A stretch of 64,000 nucleotides of DNA from Ursus arctos (taxonomy: Eukaryota > Chordata > Mammalia > Carnivora > Ursidae). The stretch covers positions 7,038,423-7,102,422 of the forward strand of contig NW_026622852.1 of NCBI RefSeq assembly GCF_023065955.2, written 5' to 3'. A program made the translations under genes and the position numbers. Below the pieces are notes generated by a model. It was not told the DNA's origin. It worked only from the letters and a program-made list of their open reading frames with translations, and did not search any database. Positions 1 to 12,099 of the stretch are shown one piece after another. Positions within the stretch are counted from its first letter, which is position 1. Every line of letters starts with the position of its first letter.

Positions 1-319
1 CAGCAGAAATTGAGGTGCTGAAGGAAATAGATACCATTTGGCTTGAGCGGCAGTGAGAAAAATAGTGAATATTCACTACTTGAAAAGTAAAAGAGGATAT
101 TTGCATCAGGAAAAGATTAATGCTTAGCAGATTCAAAATATCAAGTAGGACTAAATTTGACATGAGGTAAACATTAACATTTGAAAAATAATAACAGTGG
201 AATAGAAAAAATCTACATTTAGATTTAGATTAATTAGATTAGAAAGGTACAGTGAGGATTAGAAATGTTGGATATAAAGTTGAAGGTATTGAATATTGAT
301 TATTAATTTTCAGAGTTTT
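1..319. other. AT-rich sequence, nothing recognised
   Basis: No open frame, splice-flanked exon or repeat family is recognised here. The stretch is AT-rich and ends at the left target duplication of the first Can-SINE. Confidence 0.5.
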
Positions 320-329
320 AAAAGTAATG

Positions 330-529
330 TGCCTAGGTGGTGAGTTGGCTAAGCCACCAACTTTTGGTTTTGCTCAGTTCATGATCTCAGGGTGGTGAGA
401 TTGAGTCCCACGTCGGGCTCTGTTCTCAGAGGCAGAGTCTGCTTGAGTTCTCTCTCCCTCTACCTCTCCTTCTTTCTCTTTCTCTCTCACCATCTCTCAA
501 ATAAATAAATAAATCTTTTAAAAATAAAA
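330..529 (+). mobile_element. Can-SINE (tRNA-related carnivore SINE), diverged
   Basis: The element has the Can-SINE order: a tRNA-like head (about 330-400, with the 'tcatgatctcaggg' box region), a CT-rich middle, and a tail with the AAATAAATAAAT motif followed by an A-rich end. An 11-bp direct repeat, TAAAAGTAATG, lies at 319-329 and 530-540 and is the target-site duplication. The head is mutated relative to the young copies in this window, so this is an older insertion. Confidence 0.9.
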
Positions 530-540
530 TAAAAGTAATG

Positions 541-1544
541 AGAAGCTGGATAATAATTTCTAAGGGGAGCATAAAATATAAGACTTGATCAAATTTTTAG
601 TATAAGGGAATTTTTTTTTTAAGTGGAGTTAGAATATATTGTCAAAACTTACTTGGTAGATAACAAAAATACCCATAAGACATTTTTTTTTCTTTTTTTC
701 AATTGGCAACCATGACTTTTGTCAAAATGGAGTAAGGGCCATGGAAAAAGCTTCTGTGTCTATATATATATCTATATATCTATATAGACATACATTCAGG
801 AAAAGACAATGTGTGTGTGTGAAAAGATATGTGGCTAACTGTTGTCTTTCTCTATATAATTACACAAAAAAGTCATTGACAAACTTCCACTGAAAATACT
901 TCACAGAAGGATGTATCCCTATATATTTGCTTGATTTTACTTATCCATTTTGCTAAAATCAGTAATGACTTAAAATACCAGGAGAAAATCATTTCAACAA
1001 AAGCCATTACAAACTATTCCAAATCATATGAACTTATCTAATTATTACATGCTGGAGGAAGCACAAAATGCTGTAAATATATTATTACAGACTCTTTACC
1101 AATCACTTATGCCTTAATAGTATAATTTCATAAAAAACATTCCTCAATGGAGAGTTAATGTTATTGTCTGTGTTTTATGGAATAACTTCATGATAATGAA
1201 TTTACCACAGGACGGATAGCCTTTATTATTTCACATTTATTTTGTTCAAATTATTGACTCTATCCCATGTCCTCACTCTTTGTGTCTGTATTGAAAGACT
1301 AGTTTCAAATATTTTCATATAAAAGCTGCTTTTCACATTTTAATTTTTAGCATCACAAGATAACCAAAGTCTCATTCATTTTCTTCCCTCTTGGGTGCGT
1401 TAAACATTTCCTATAAAGTCATTATTTCTATCAAGTTGCCCTGATAAATACCCTGCATATGACAATATACATAGGGAATCTATGAAATCTGCAGGAAAAA
1501 TAAAAATTATCCTTTTTATTCAATTGCCAAGAAAGCTCAGATTT
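541..1544. other. AT-rich unique sequence
   Basis: No gene is seen. There is a short TA-rich patch (about 761-790, tatata/tctata) and homopolymer runs. No coding frame of useful length has splice or homology support. Confidence 0.4.
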
Positions 1545-1610
1545 TAATGTATTGATTAAAAACACTATTTCTTATATTAATGTATTGATTAAAAACACTA
1601 TTTCTTATAT
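1545..1610. repeat. Perfect 2 x 33-bp tandem duplication
   Basis: Bases 1545-1577 are repeated exactly in 1578-1610, each unit starting TAATGTATTGATTAAAAACA. The identity of the copies points to a recent duplication. An open frame across it is only an effect of the repeat length being a multiple of three. Confidence 0.95.
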
Positions 1611-2719
1611 TAAAGTAAATCAAAATATTATACAGGCAAATACAAATTTCACATGAATTTATAAAGAAATTATTAAAGCTCAAAAAATTAAGAATTGGAT
1701 TTATTGCTTCTGGATATGCCCTCTGGAGCCCTGTAGATCTTTGCTTACTTTCTTCTAATTTCATCATGCTTCAGGAAGGAAGAAAGAAAAGAAACAAGAT
1801 GTGAATAAAGATATGTGTATTGTGGCTTTATTTGTAGATTTCTTGTCCTTTAAATTATCCCTCAAATTTGCTTATTCAGGGTTCTGTAACTAAATTTACT
1901 TTTTAATGAAGTCCCAGCCTACTGCTTAAAACGGTTTATTCACTCTTCCTAAAAAGATTTCTAATTTGCCTATGTGATTTCTTGCTTATTTTGGAAAATT
2001 GGTGATAGTTGCAGATGGACTTAAGAAAGAAGGAAGAAAAGATAAGGGGAGGAGATGAAGAAAAAGGAGGAAGAGAAAGATGAGGAGAAGAGGGAGACAA
2101 GCTATGTCTTCTTCTATCCTTGTTTTGCAAGTCTATCCCATGTTACATAAGATGCTAAAAACTGTAATAGTCTTGAATTAAGCTCTCCCCCAAACCTGTT
2201 TTATTCTCCTTTTTTCTGTGATTACGTGTATACTAGTGGAAATTGCCGAACAGTTTTCAACTTACTATACTCTCCCTATCAAAGTTTTTATGTATGTATT
2301 TTTCAACTAACTGTCTATCCACATAGGAAATATTCATTGTTAATTACCTATATGTAAGCTCAAATATCTCCCTAAGGTAGTAATCTCAACACAGGTGGAA
2401 ATTTTAACTAAAACTCTTTTATTTAAGAGTGTTGTATGACTATTCTAAATGATTTTTTAAATATAGTTAATGATATACTTTATAATATTCCATCAGGAAA
2501 TGTAGCCAACATCTTGGTATATTTTACATTGCAATCTGGACATTTTGGAACCTTGAAAGAAGTATGGTTCTCAAATAATTTATAATAATTAGATAACACT
2601 CCTATTTTTAAGTAATACTAAATATATTCACTAATCCATGACACAACTTTTACATAAAGATTAATACATTGGTAGCAAATGCACTGGTAAATTAGCTGTT
2701 TCTTTCAATATTTACTAAA

Positions 2720-2738
2720 ACACACACACACACACACA
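2720..2738. repeat. (CA)n microsatellite
   Basis: A short uninterrupted run of about nine CA units, a likely polymorphic marker. Confidence 0.95.
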
Positions 2739-2744
2739 ATTTCA

Positions 2745-3160
2745 CTCATTAAGCACATACTTTTTTCACTGCGTGCCTGAAACTGAACTAGGTGATAAAA
2801 CCAACAGACGAAAAAATAAAATACTCTCCCTGCCTTGGAGAAGTTCACAGAGTGGTAGTGTGTACTAGGATAAATGATTTTTGGAAGCTCTCATCCCCTA
2901 GGTGTAGATGGCTACTTGTGTTATTTATTTTCAGTGCTTACTGTCTCAGAATCAATCATAGAAATGTCATGTATGGGACAATGTTGGTGAAACTACTGTG
3001 CGATCCTTCATACCTTAGAATCTCCTGGGTTGAGTAAATACGTGTGAGACAGTGACAAGGGAATTACAAAGGTCAGATCAGAGAGATACGAGAAGGGTCA
3101 GGAAATCTTGCCAAAGCAGGTAGTAGGTAAACTGACTCAAGAAGGACTGATTCCCTCTCT
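2745..3160 (+). repeat. Ancient MIR/L2-class interspersed repeat remnant
   Basis: The segment follows a well-known mammalian ancient-repeat phrase, with 'ttaagcacatac', 'gcctgaaactgaactaggtgata' and 'ccctgccttggagaagttcacag' in order, and then a loosely matching 'gaagggtcaggaaatcttgcc' part. Many substitutions indicate an age older than the carnivore radiation. The exact family cannot be named by eye. Confidence 0.45.
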
Positions 3161-6100
3161 TTGCAGATAACCAGTCGGTGTCTAAAGCAAAAGAGAATAT
3201 CCCATCTATAATTGTCAGAAGGTAATTATTGAAGACATGGCACCAATTTTCTAGCTTAAAAGAGTTTGTCAGAGGCAGTGATTCTCCAGTGACAAGTGGC
3301 TGAGGAGGTATTCCAATTTATCAGTCCTTTTTGTTCCATTGTTTTCTCGAGGGCCAAGATACTGGAGACTTCTGACTGCAGTGGTTTACTAACCTTAAAG
3401 AAATGAGGGTAGATTCTGAGAAGTTTTACCATATGATCAGCTGCAATACTGCACACCCATAAAAACATTTGGCTTTAAGAAACATTTGGCCAAGAATATT
3501 TGAATTGAACAACTTTAAGGAATTATTAAGGGAAGAAAACATCAGAGGAAATAAGATAGTTAAGCGTCTCTTTATGGTGTCAGAGGTGATACAGATATTA
3601 AGAAATACTATTATTTAAAGTGAATAGCACTATATTATAGGAAATTTTGAGACTCGTGAGCTTAGAGAAAGAATAATCAATGATGACTTGGTATATCTGC
3701 CCTGTGTCCTGTTAAATCCAATACCCCTTTGTTCTATTTAGCCCAGGTTACATACCACTACGTCCATGAATTTGTCCCATTGAGTTCACCTGAAAAAGTG
3801 CCATTACCTATTTCTAAGTTTTTATATTTTGCACTTCCTTATTTATAGCCCTTATCACACTTGACCATATCATCCTATTTTGACCTAACAGAAAGATTTA
3901 GGTGAAAGAGCTCTGAAAAACCTGTTTTATAATTTCTGATTACTAATTTTCTGGTTGTGTTTTATCATGTACCTACATTTTGCTTACCTTTGCAATGGGC
4001 TTTTAGGTCTATGTACTTTCTTGAGGCAGGTAAGTGCATCATGTAGTCCTCACAACCCAGACTGTCTCATGTATTTCAGAATAGTCGGACTGCTTCCAAG
4101 GAATCTTATCAAGAAATGCTTTATTTTCTTCTGTTTTTCAGGTAACCAGCTAATAAGCTAGTGCATTCTAATGTAATCATGGGAATGTCCATTATTAATA
4201 ATATATCAATAGAAAAATTAATATGTCAATATGGCATCTAACATCTTAAATGCAGTGATTTTAAAATACTTAGAGAAGGCTAGGGTTTGTTCTGTGGAAG
4301 TGCCTTGGAATCACTGTGAATGACAGGAATGGGTGAGATTTGGTGTAGAAACAGAAATAAATGGACTACTCACCCCAGTTTCAACCAGTGAAGCTCAGTT
4401 TTTAATTTGATTTAATTTGGCCCTGTCCAATTCAATAAAAAAAAATCAGCTGGTAAAAATAGTTTGAAATCCATTGGAACAGTGATTGTAACAAAGGTAG
4501 TGTCTGCCTAGCTTTGCCACTTAGAAGCTTAATGACCTTGAAATATTTATGTTTCTCTTGCCCTTGAGGATCAGATGATTTATCCTGCCTTCTTTCAGTC
4601 ACATCTCACGGACAATTTCCCAATCTTTCCTAGAAAAATCTTGGTCCTGAGGTTCACCAGTTGAGGATTGAAAACACATATTTGCATTTCTGCATCACTA
4701 TACATGTCTGGTTTTTGGTCTGGAGTATAATCAATCAGTTGAAGCAAATTCTAAATTGTGATGATTTCCTATGGAACATCATTTTACCAAGTATAATCAT
4801 GGTGCAGTTCTTTTTCTGAATTCTAAGACTCATATTCTCTATGACTTTTGAGTTAACAGATTTTCCCATGAAGATGCAATCAAACCAGGTTTTTGATATC
4901 ACCCTTTCCAAAGGATATTTTATTACTTATTTGACTACTTGAAGTAACAGCTTGGTATCTGCATTTACAAGGATATGTTTTGGAAAAGGCTTTATAAGAG
5001 CTCTTTCATTGGGGGCAGGAATACAAGATAATCAGTATCATAAGTGGATCAAGTGCTTAGTTTTACATAGAAAGTGATAAATCAAGATAGATTCATGATT
5101 TTGACATGTAGTCTGAAAGAAATTTCTATTTTATGTAAATTAGTTTCAACTTGTAAACCTAACGGCATGTACATTCTTCATGACAGTATAATTGAATGTT
5201 TTATATCTAAGCCTAAAACCATTCCTTTCAATCTGAAATGCATATACGGAAACAACTAACAATGTTTATCCTTAGCTAAAGGGAAAATTTTTAGCTTAAA
5301 AATATATACATATCTATATTTTGTGTTAAAGTCAGAATGAATGAAATATACATTACTTCATGTTCAAAATATTTTGGTACTAAATCCTATACTGACGCCT
5401 TAGTACTTTTTCTGAAGATTGTTGATGTGGAGGAAATGGTCATGCTGTGAAATGATGCTATTATAACAAGATGCTAAAGTAAAGTTAATAAATGAAAATT
5501 CATTTCTATCATATTGTGACAAGAAATGAAAATATAATGAAATAAAATTATAAGTAGAAATATCATTATAACCCATAAAAACCAGTTATTTTTAAATATT
5601 TGCAAATATAGCAATGTCACATATTATACCTTCTAATAATATAGCAAAAATATATTTATTACTAGTAAAAACAAGTCATATATCGAGTACAGCATTCTCA
5701 AATTCATGCTTCTCACTCATACATCATTTCATCTCTGTCTTACAATTACCCAAGCCCTTTTTCATAATAATCCTGAGCCAAATTACCTAAATTGTTAAAG
5801 CGGATGCCATAGTTTCTTTTGACAGACCTCATTGAATTCAAAGTTACATGGTTATTAATTGCCAGTGATATCTTCTAATCCAGGTAAAATTGATCATAGT
5901 TCAAGCAATTTTTCTGTATTGTTTAAGAAGCCACTGATCCCAGTCTAGAGGCTGTGACATTATTAATTTTGTTCTACTGCTCTCAGGGTAATTAATAATC
6001 AATTTTGGTCCTGTTCTAATTTATGCCATAACAAGGACAAAACTGTCAGCTTTGTGTGTCAGATAAGTATACTGCAAATTAGAATCTTTTGTGTTAACAG

Positions 6101-6703
6101 AAATCTTTTGTTTATGGCTTTTGGTTTTCAAAATTCAAAAATAAGAATCATTCAGTTTAAAATCAGTTTTAAAATCAATTATGTAGGATGTGCCAAATGC
6201 CCTTTCATTTGAAGTACACATTCATAACAACGCTATTGATTGCATCTGTGAGAATCGTCTATAAACCAAAGATACACCATTGGCTTACCTTCACATTTGA
6301 CCCAGCAGGTCTAGAAAGTATAAGGGTAATTTTCTGCAAGACAGAGAAGACAAAGACTATTTTTTTCCTATTCCCTGATTTGATTGCATTGAGAATGGAA
6401 TTAAATTTAAACACACTTAACTATATCATATTTTCTTTAAGGCTTTAAAGATCTCATGAAGGCAAATGGCATATTGTCCTCATTTCACTTTGAAAGTCTA
6501 CCACTGGCATTGCTGTTTAAAGCCATATTATTGATAATATTTATAAACTGTTAAATGACAAAAGTGGAAAATAGTACTTTACATTTAATTTCATTGTCTC
6601 ATTCTGCTTTAATACATAAAACCATAACTTTTATGAAAGTTGGTAATAAAAGTGGAGTGGGGAGAGAATATCGAATTTCCCCCTGCTGCAAAGAGATAAG
6701 TTT
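3161..6703. other. Long AT-rich interval without a recognised gene
   Basis: Scattered short open frames (for example 3256-3468 minus and 6188-6448 plus) lack homology, splice context or codon-like composition. The part around 5930-6110 is less repetitive and rich in ATTA/TAAT cores. It is noted separately as a possible conserved non-coding element. Confidence 0.4.
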
Positions 6704-6721
6704 AAAACATAGGCTATTTCT

Positions 6722-6930
6722 GGGGCGCCTGGGTAGCGCAGTCGTTAAAGCGTCTGCCTTCGGCTCAGGGCGTGATCCCGGCATACCGGGATCGAGTCCC
6801 ACATCGGGCTCCTCCACTATGGGCCTGCTTCTTCCTCTCCCACTCCTCCTGCTGTGTTCCCTCTCTCGCTGGCTGTTTCTCTGTCACATAAATAAATAAA
6901 AAAATCTTTAAAAAAAAAAAATAAAAAAAT
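6722..6930 (+). mobile_element. Can-SINE, young subfamily
   Basis: A nearly intact element: head GGGGCGCCTGGGTAGCGCAG, a 'ttcggctcagggcgtgatcc' box region, a 'tcttcctctcccactcctcc' middle, a 'ctctctcgctggctgtttct' stretch and an AATAAATAAAAAAATC tail. A perfect 18-bp target duplication, AAAACATAGGCTATTTCT, flanks it at 6704-6721 and 6931-6948. Low divergence and perfect flanks mark a recent, L1-mobilised insertion. Confidence 0.98.
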
Positions 6931-7176
6931 AAAACATAGGCTATTTCTCTCTTACCTAAGGGATTTCATTTCCACTTTAATTCACTAATTCTTTTAAACA
7001 AAATTTTATTTATAAATATTATTTATAAATGTATTATATAAAAAATTTATTTATAAATTTCTTAAATTCAATTAATTGATGCTAAGCACAGAGTCTTTAG
7101 TTATATTTTTGTCTACTCATCTACCTTAGAGACAGGTGTTACAGGACTGAATATTAACTTCAAGAGCAAACAAAGT

Positions 7177-7388
7177 GGGGGCACCTGGATGGCTCAGTTG
7201 TTTAAGCAGTGGACTCTGGATTTCCGCTCAGGTCATGATCTCAGGGTCCTGGGATTGAGCCCCATGTAGGGCTCTGTGCTTAGTGGGGAGTCTGTTTGAA
7301 GATTCTCTCTCTCCTTTTCCTTCTGCCCCACCCCCTTCACTCTTTCTCTGTGAAATAAATAAATAGATCTTTTTTAAAAAAAAGTTTT
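7177..7388 (+). mobile_element. Can-SINE, older subfamily
   Basis: The head GGGGCACCTGGATGGCTCAG, the 'aggtcatgatctcagggtcc' box region, the pyrimidine-rich middle and the AAATAAATAAATAG tail are present. AAGAGCAAA at 7162-7170 and 7390-7398 is a short, slightly decayed target duplication. Confidence 0.93.
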
Positions 7389-7589
7389 AAAGAGCAAAGT
7401 ATATAGTGGAAGAGAAATCTGTCCTATAGATTATGTTCTTTAAACCCTTAATTAGTCAATTAGAAAGGAAGTTTTAAGAATTACCTGTGCTAACTACTAT
7501 AGATATATAAAGAATGGCAACATCTAGTGGTAAGAAAGTGGTAAATAAAAACAAGCACTATGAAGAACAGGTAAAAAGTAAAAATTTAT

Positions 7590-8750
7590 TATTTGAACAG
7601 CATAAGAACCAGAGTGGGTATGTGTGTGAAAAAATTTATTAAACTCTCTCTAAATATTACTTTGATCTTGCTTTCTTTCTCACTTCTCTGTCTCTCTGAG
7701 ACTCCAGTTCTTAGTATATTAGAACTTTTCACTGCATCCCAATGTTTCTGACACTCTTTTCTCTCTTTTGTTTCTGTTTTGCTCTCCATTATTCAAACTG
7801 GATATTTCTATTGACCTGTCTTTCATTTCAGTAATCCTCTTTTCTTATGGCCCCATATACTATTATATACTGAATTCTTAATTGTTGCATTTGTCAGTTT
7901 TAGGTTTTTCTGTTCTGTTCTTTTATTATTATTATATTTTTAAAATATGTAATCCAGTTCTCTGGTGAAGTTCTTGTGTCCTTTTTGATATACTTATCAA
8001 AAGTGCATCAAACCTGGAATTTCTAAGTGCAATTATTTGGGTCATCTGTCAGTGACTCTCTTTCTTGGTTCTGATTCTTGTTCTGTACAGTAATTTTTGA
8101 TAGACTAGAATCATCTTTGTTCAGAAAGGGCTGAATCCTATTCTCTGGTAGACAAATAGAATAGGAATAGAACATCTTAATCTAATTAGAGGCTGAGCTG
8201 ACTAGATTCTGGGCTGGAATTTTTGTTAAGCTCTGCTTACCCCTGTGTAGTACCCCAGATGTCCTACCTGAGAGTCTAGGGAGTTTGCTGGGGCTTTTCT
8301 TCCTTGGAAGGTCCTGAATTCCAATATTTGTCTCCTCATCACTGTAAGACTGTCATAAACTGCCATCTGTTTCCACATTATTCTGCTTAGTTTGGCAGAA
8401 TTATCAATTCTGTAAAAGCCTCCCGGGAAAAGCTGCTGAGAGCAGAGCTTACTTACCCTTCATCTCCCTTCTCACTGGACTATTGACTCCCTCAAGTCCT
8501 GTCTACCTTGGGAGTGCCAAATTCCTTTCTTTGTTTCTCCAGCTCTATGAGACCGCTAAGACTTCTGGCTTGTCAGCTATAACTACTAGATTTCTCAGTA
8601 TCTGTCCTGATAAATGGTCAGAAAGGAAATTGCCTTGCAGAATTTCAACTCACAGTGTTATTCTTTACTTTCTGCAATCTTGACCCTAGAAACCTTTTTG
8701 TCTCAACAGCTCTCCAGTGGCTTCAAGATGTCTTTTCTACTTTTTCTTGA
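7590..8750 (-). mobile_element. Ancient L1/HAL1-like ORF1-region remnant, antisense
   Basis: The plus strand reads like the antisense of an old LINE ORF1/5' region: 'tctattgacctgtctttcat', then 'gtcagttttaggtttttctg', then 'cagttctctggtgaagttct'. No frame is preserved. Family and limits are uncertain, and part of the block may be another ancient repeat or unique DNA. Confidence 0.3.
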
Positions 8751-8925
8751 TAGGATCATTAACCTGATATAGCTACTCATGGTGTCCAGAAGCAAGAGTA
8801 CTAAACAATTCATTTGGATATATATTTTTATAACATTTGAGAAGAGACTGAATGATAAAGTAAGAAAGCAGAATTGTAATGGATCATGTGTGCCATATTC
8901 AAACATAAGATCTTTACAATGATAT

Positions 8926-8983
8926 TCTGTTGAAGATATTTTATTTTATTATTTTATTTTATTCTAATCTGTTGAAGATATTT
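8926..8983. repeat. 16-bp direct repeat flanking a (TTTTA)n tract
   Basis: TCTGTTGAAGATATTT occurs at 8926-8941 and again at 8968-8983. Between them is about 26 bp of TTTTA/TTTA repeats and little else. The layout is that of a retroposed poly(A)-type tail with a target duplication but no body. Slippage of a local duplication is the alternative. Confidence 0.7.
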
Positions 8984-11226
8984 AAGAAATGGAGGGTATA
9001 TGGAATTTACATTTAAAAAAGACAAAGCTGCCACTGCAGAAGATTGGTTGGAAAGGTCTGAGAATAGAAGCTTTCTATGAAAGACAATCCATTAGATTTT
9101 AAAAAGGGAACCATTGGGAAACTATCAAAATCATTTTGGGTGGTTGTTTTGTTGCATTGAGTTTTTAATGGAAAGGGAATTAAGAGAGACCAGGAGAGTC
9201 ATTGCTGGGAATTTTTGTAGAGAGGGGAATATTTCTTTAGAAGATATATTTCTTAGTGAGAAAACAATATAATTTTCTTAAAAGGATTATCCTAAATGTT
9301 AATCTGTCATCCTGAAAAGATAGATAAAAATGGTAAAAGAAAACCATAAGTAATATTTGGAAGTAGATAAGTACTAGCATTTTCTTAAACAATATTTTCT
9401 CTACTGGAAACCTTAAAACTGAAATTTTCACATATTTCTTACTCAGATTTGTAAAATGAAGTAACTCACTCCACTTTGAAAATAAATTGCATGATGTTGA
9501 GAATGCTAGATGTAAACTTTGGCTTCGCTATAGAAATATCACAAAAAAATAATATCACACAGTGAAAGAAATACATATCTCTGGCAAAATGTAATTTTTA
9601 TATTCACAAATGATATAAAGTCATTGAAAATTCAAGAAGAATCCATGTATTCCTAACTTAACACCTTAATTCTAATCATTTAAATAAAACTTTATAGACT
9701 TCACTATTTCAGTTCAGAACCCATTTCCTTCTTTCTTCTACTAAATTGATGAATCATTTTCATCATTATATCCCCAACTTAGAAGCATTTGAGCGTTACA
9801 AAGACTTAATTGTTATAGATTAATAAGCATATGAAATGGAATCAATATTTAGACTATTAAGAAACCACCATTATTATTTTCAAATGGTCAATACACACAA
9901 TTGCTAATAGCGCCAGCATATTCTATTAAACCCCCTTTCATAAAAGACAATAATTTATAAGAAGTAAATCCTTTGTATATAGTAAAACTAATAAAACATT
10001 TAAGAACACATAATGGCAAAAAGCTATTTTACTCTTGGAAGAACACTGCATAACTCTTAGAACTCTGGATAACTTGGCAAGAAACTACAGGAATAAAAAA
10101 GGTTGAAACCTCTCCTGGAAAGATCAGTTAATAAGTTTTTCTCTTATTTTGGGCTTGCCCAAGAAAAATTTAGCACATAATAATCATAACTGTACCATTT
10201 TTCTTTGTGTATTTTAGTTGTGATAACATTTGTTATAAATTCAGCTGTCATCTACTTTATGTTATTAAATTTCTTGGAAAATGTTTCTTTTATAAAGTAG
10301 CAAAAATGGAAATACAGAAAAGGAAAAGAAAAAAATGTCAGCACATATGGTGTTTAAATTTTCAAGAAGTCCAAAATTGATTGAATAAAATAATATTGTA
10401 ATGAAATTTTACATTATTGCATATTTCTGTCTGACTCTATTAATCTTTGAAGTTGGCTGGTTGGGAAATGATTTGATAAACTTATTGATTGAAAACAAAT
10501 AAATGAACAACTGTTATCAGTTCTGGGGTTACATCCTAAAACCTAAAATTTGAAATGCTATTTAACTATCATTTGCTAGTATTTGGTGGCAATAATCAGT
10601 TTAACAATTTTTGAGATGCAGAACATAATACAATGAATAATTTATTACATTTAATATTCAGAATGTACATAGGGATCCTTCTGTCCATTACTATCATCAT
10701 TATGACATTAGCAAGTTGTTCTTTAAACATATAAAATATGAATTATTAGTTCCTTTCCATTTAACTCAGGATAAAAGTAAATATACAACTTCATTCAAAC
10801 TACATTTCTATTATTTTATAACTTTACACAAATGTATATCAATGATTCCCTTCTAAGAATTTTTCAACTTTAGAGACAGTAATATCAATGTATTTACTAA
10901 AATTAAATGCCAACAATGTGAACATTAACATATAAAACAGCTTTAAAAAGCTTATTTTATTTTTTGTAATCAATCACATGAGCAAATATGACTTATGCTT
11001 AACTCAGTCCTGAATGTATGTTTTCCAAAATGATATTATTGTGACCTTTAGATAGTAATTTAATTACTATAATTCTGAGAATTACATAAGGATTTAAAAA
11101 TTACTTTCCATTAAGTTATATTAATTATGCTGCATATTATATCAGACAGTTTACTAATTACCTGAACTCAGGCAATCATAAGCAACCAAATCTAGCAATG
11201 AGAAAATTTAATATCTTAAATACTAT
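8984..11226. other. AT-rich unique sequence
   Basis: No repeat family, coding exon or RNA gene is recognised. Open frames here are short and rich in F, I, K, L and Y, as expected by chance in AT-rich DNA. Confidence 0.4.
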
Positions 11227-11290
11227 AAAAAATGTGATACATCAAAGAATGTAAATTTAAAAAATGTGATACATCAAAGAATGTAAATTT
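11227..11290. repeat. Perfect 2 x 32-bp tandem duplication
   Basis: The unit AAAAAATGTGATACATCAAA... occupies 11227-11258 and is repeated exactly in 11259-11290, followed by an A-rich stretch. Confidence 0.93.
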
Positions 11291-11439
11291 AATTTTTAAA
11301 AAAGGAAAAAAAAAGAAAGAAAGAGACCAAATGACTGTTTTTCTTTGGGGGCAAGGGGAAAGGAGAATAGGTCTGTAAACAATAGTGCTTTATAATATAT
11401 ATGGTGCTAAACACATTAGTTGTTTTTATTATTATTCCT

Positions 11440-11602
11440 TTTGGGGGGGGGAGCAGAGGGAGAGAGAGAGAGAGAATCTTTAGCAGGTTCCACGTTCAGC
11501 ACGGAGCCCTATGCAGGCTTTGATCTCACGACCCTGAGATCATGACCTGAGCAGAAATCAAGAGTCGGATGCTTACCAGGCTGAGCCACCCAGGAGCCTC
11601 TA
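11440..11602 (-). mobile_element. Can-SINE, older, short tail
   Basis: Read on the minus strand, the head 'ggctcctgggtggctcagcc' is at the right and the 'aggtcatgatctcagggtcg' box region follows. A (CT)n/(AG)n middle runs into a homopolymer at 11443-11451. TTTTTATTATTATTC at 11423-11437 and 11603-11617 is the target duplication. Confidence 0.92.
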
Positions 11603-11739
11603 TTTTTATTATTATTCTTGTGTTCATACTGTATTAATAGAAATATTCAAATAAAAATAAATTACAAAGCATCATATTTGAATGAGTCTTTGTCAGTGGC
11701 AACACACTCTAGTGATGAAAGTAGACTTGATCCAATATT

Positions 11740-11880
11740 CTCTAATTTTCCACTGGTGTGAAATTGAGAAATTTCATTAATGTCTGTAAGAGTAAATTGC
11801 TCAACTGTAAAAATGGGTGTAATATCTACCTATTGTGATTAAGTAATGCTTGAGAAACAATGAAACATTGTATGTGGAAT
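11740..11880 (-). repeat. MIR remnant
   Basis: The plus strand shows the antisense MIR core order: 'tgctcaactgtaaaaatggg', 'tgtaatatctacctattgtg' and 'gattaagtaatgcttgag' (compare the usual 'tcatctgtaaaatgggaata...taccta' phrase). It is highly diverged. Confidence 0.6.
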
Positions 11881-12099
11881 AAGACAATCAATTTTAGTCA
11901 GTCAGAAATAAATACAAGCAGAAGATAAACTGAACTGAGAGGGATGATTTATTGTTTAATTTACAAATTTCAACCAGCACCTCTTGCCTCAAATTACTTG
12001 AATGCTGACTCAATTTGTGTCAAATATAAGAAAATAAAATAATATCCTTATTTAAAATCATTAGGGTCAGTGCCCTCTGAAGTAGCATGGTGAGTATGT

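Noticed and set aside
330..400. tRNA-gene-like box regions in SINE heads (here and at each Can-SINE)
   Set aside because: These are tRNA-derived SINE promoters, not tRNA genes; no cloverleaf with anticodon arm and mature 3' end is present.
319..540. Direct repeats that could suggest a CRISPR-like or attachment-site structure
   Set aside because: They are retroposon target duplications in a mammalian genome; the regular spacer-repeat pattern of CRISPR is absent.
6555..6899. 114-codon plus-strand frame
   Set aside because: More than half of it is Can-SINE sequence (6722-6930); no independent support.
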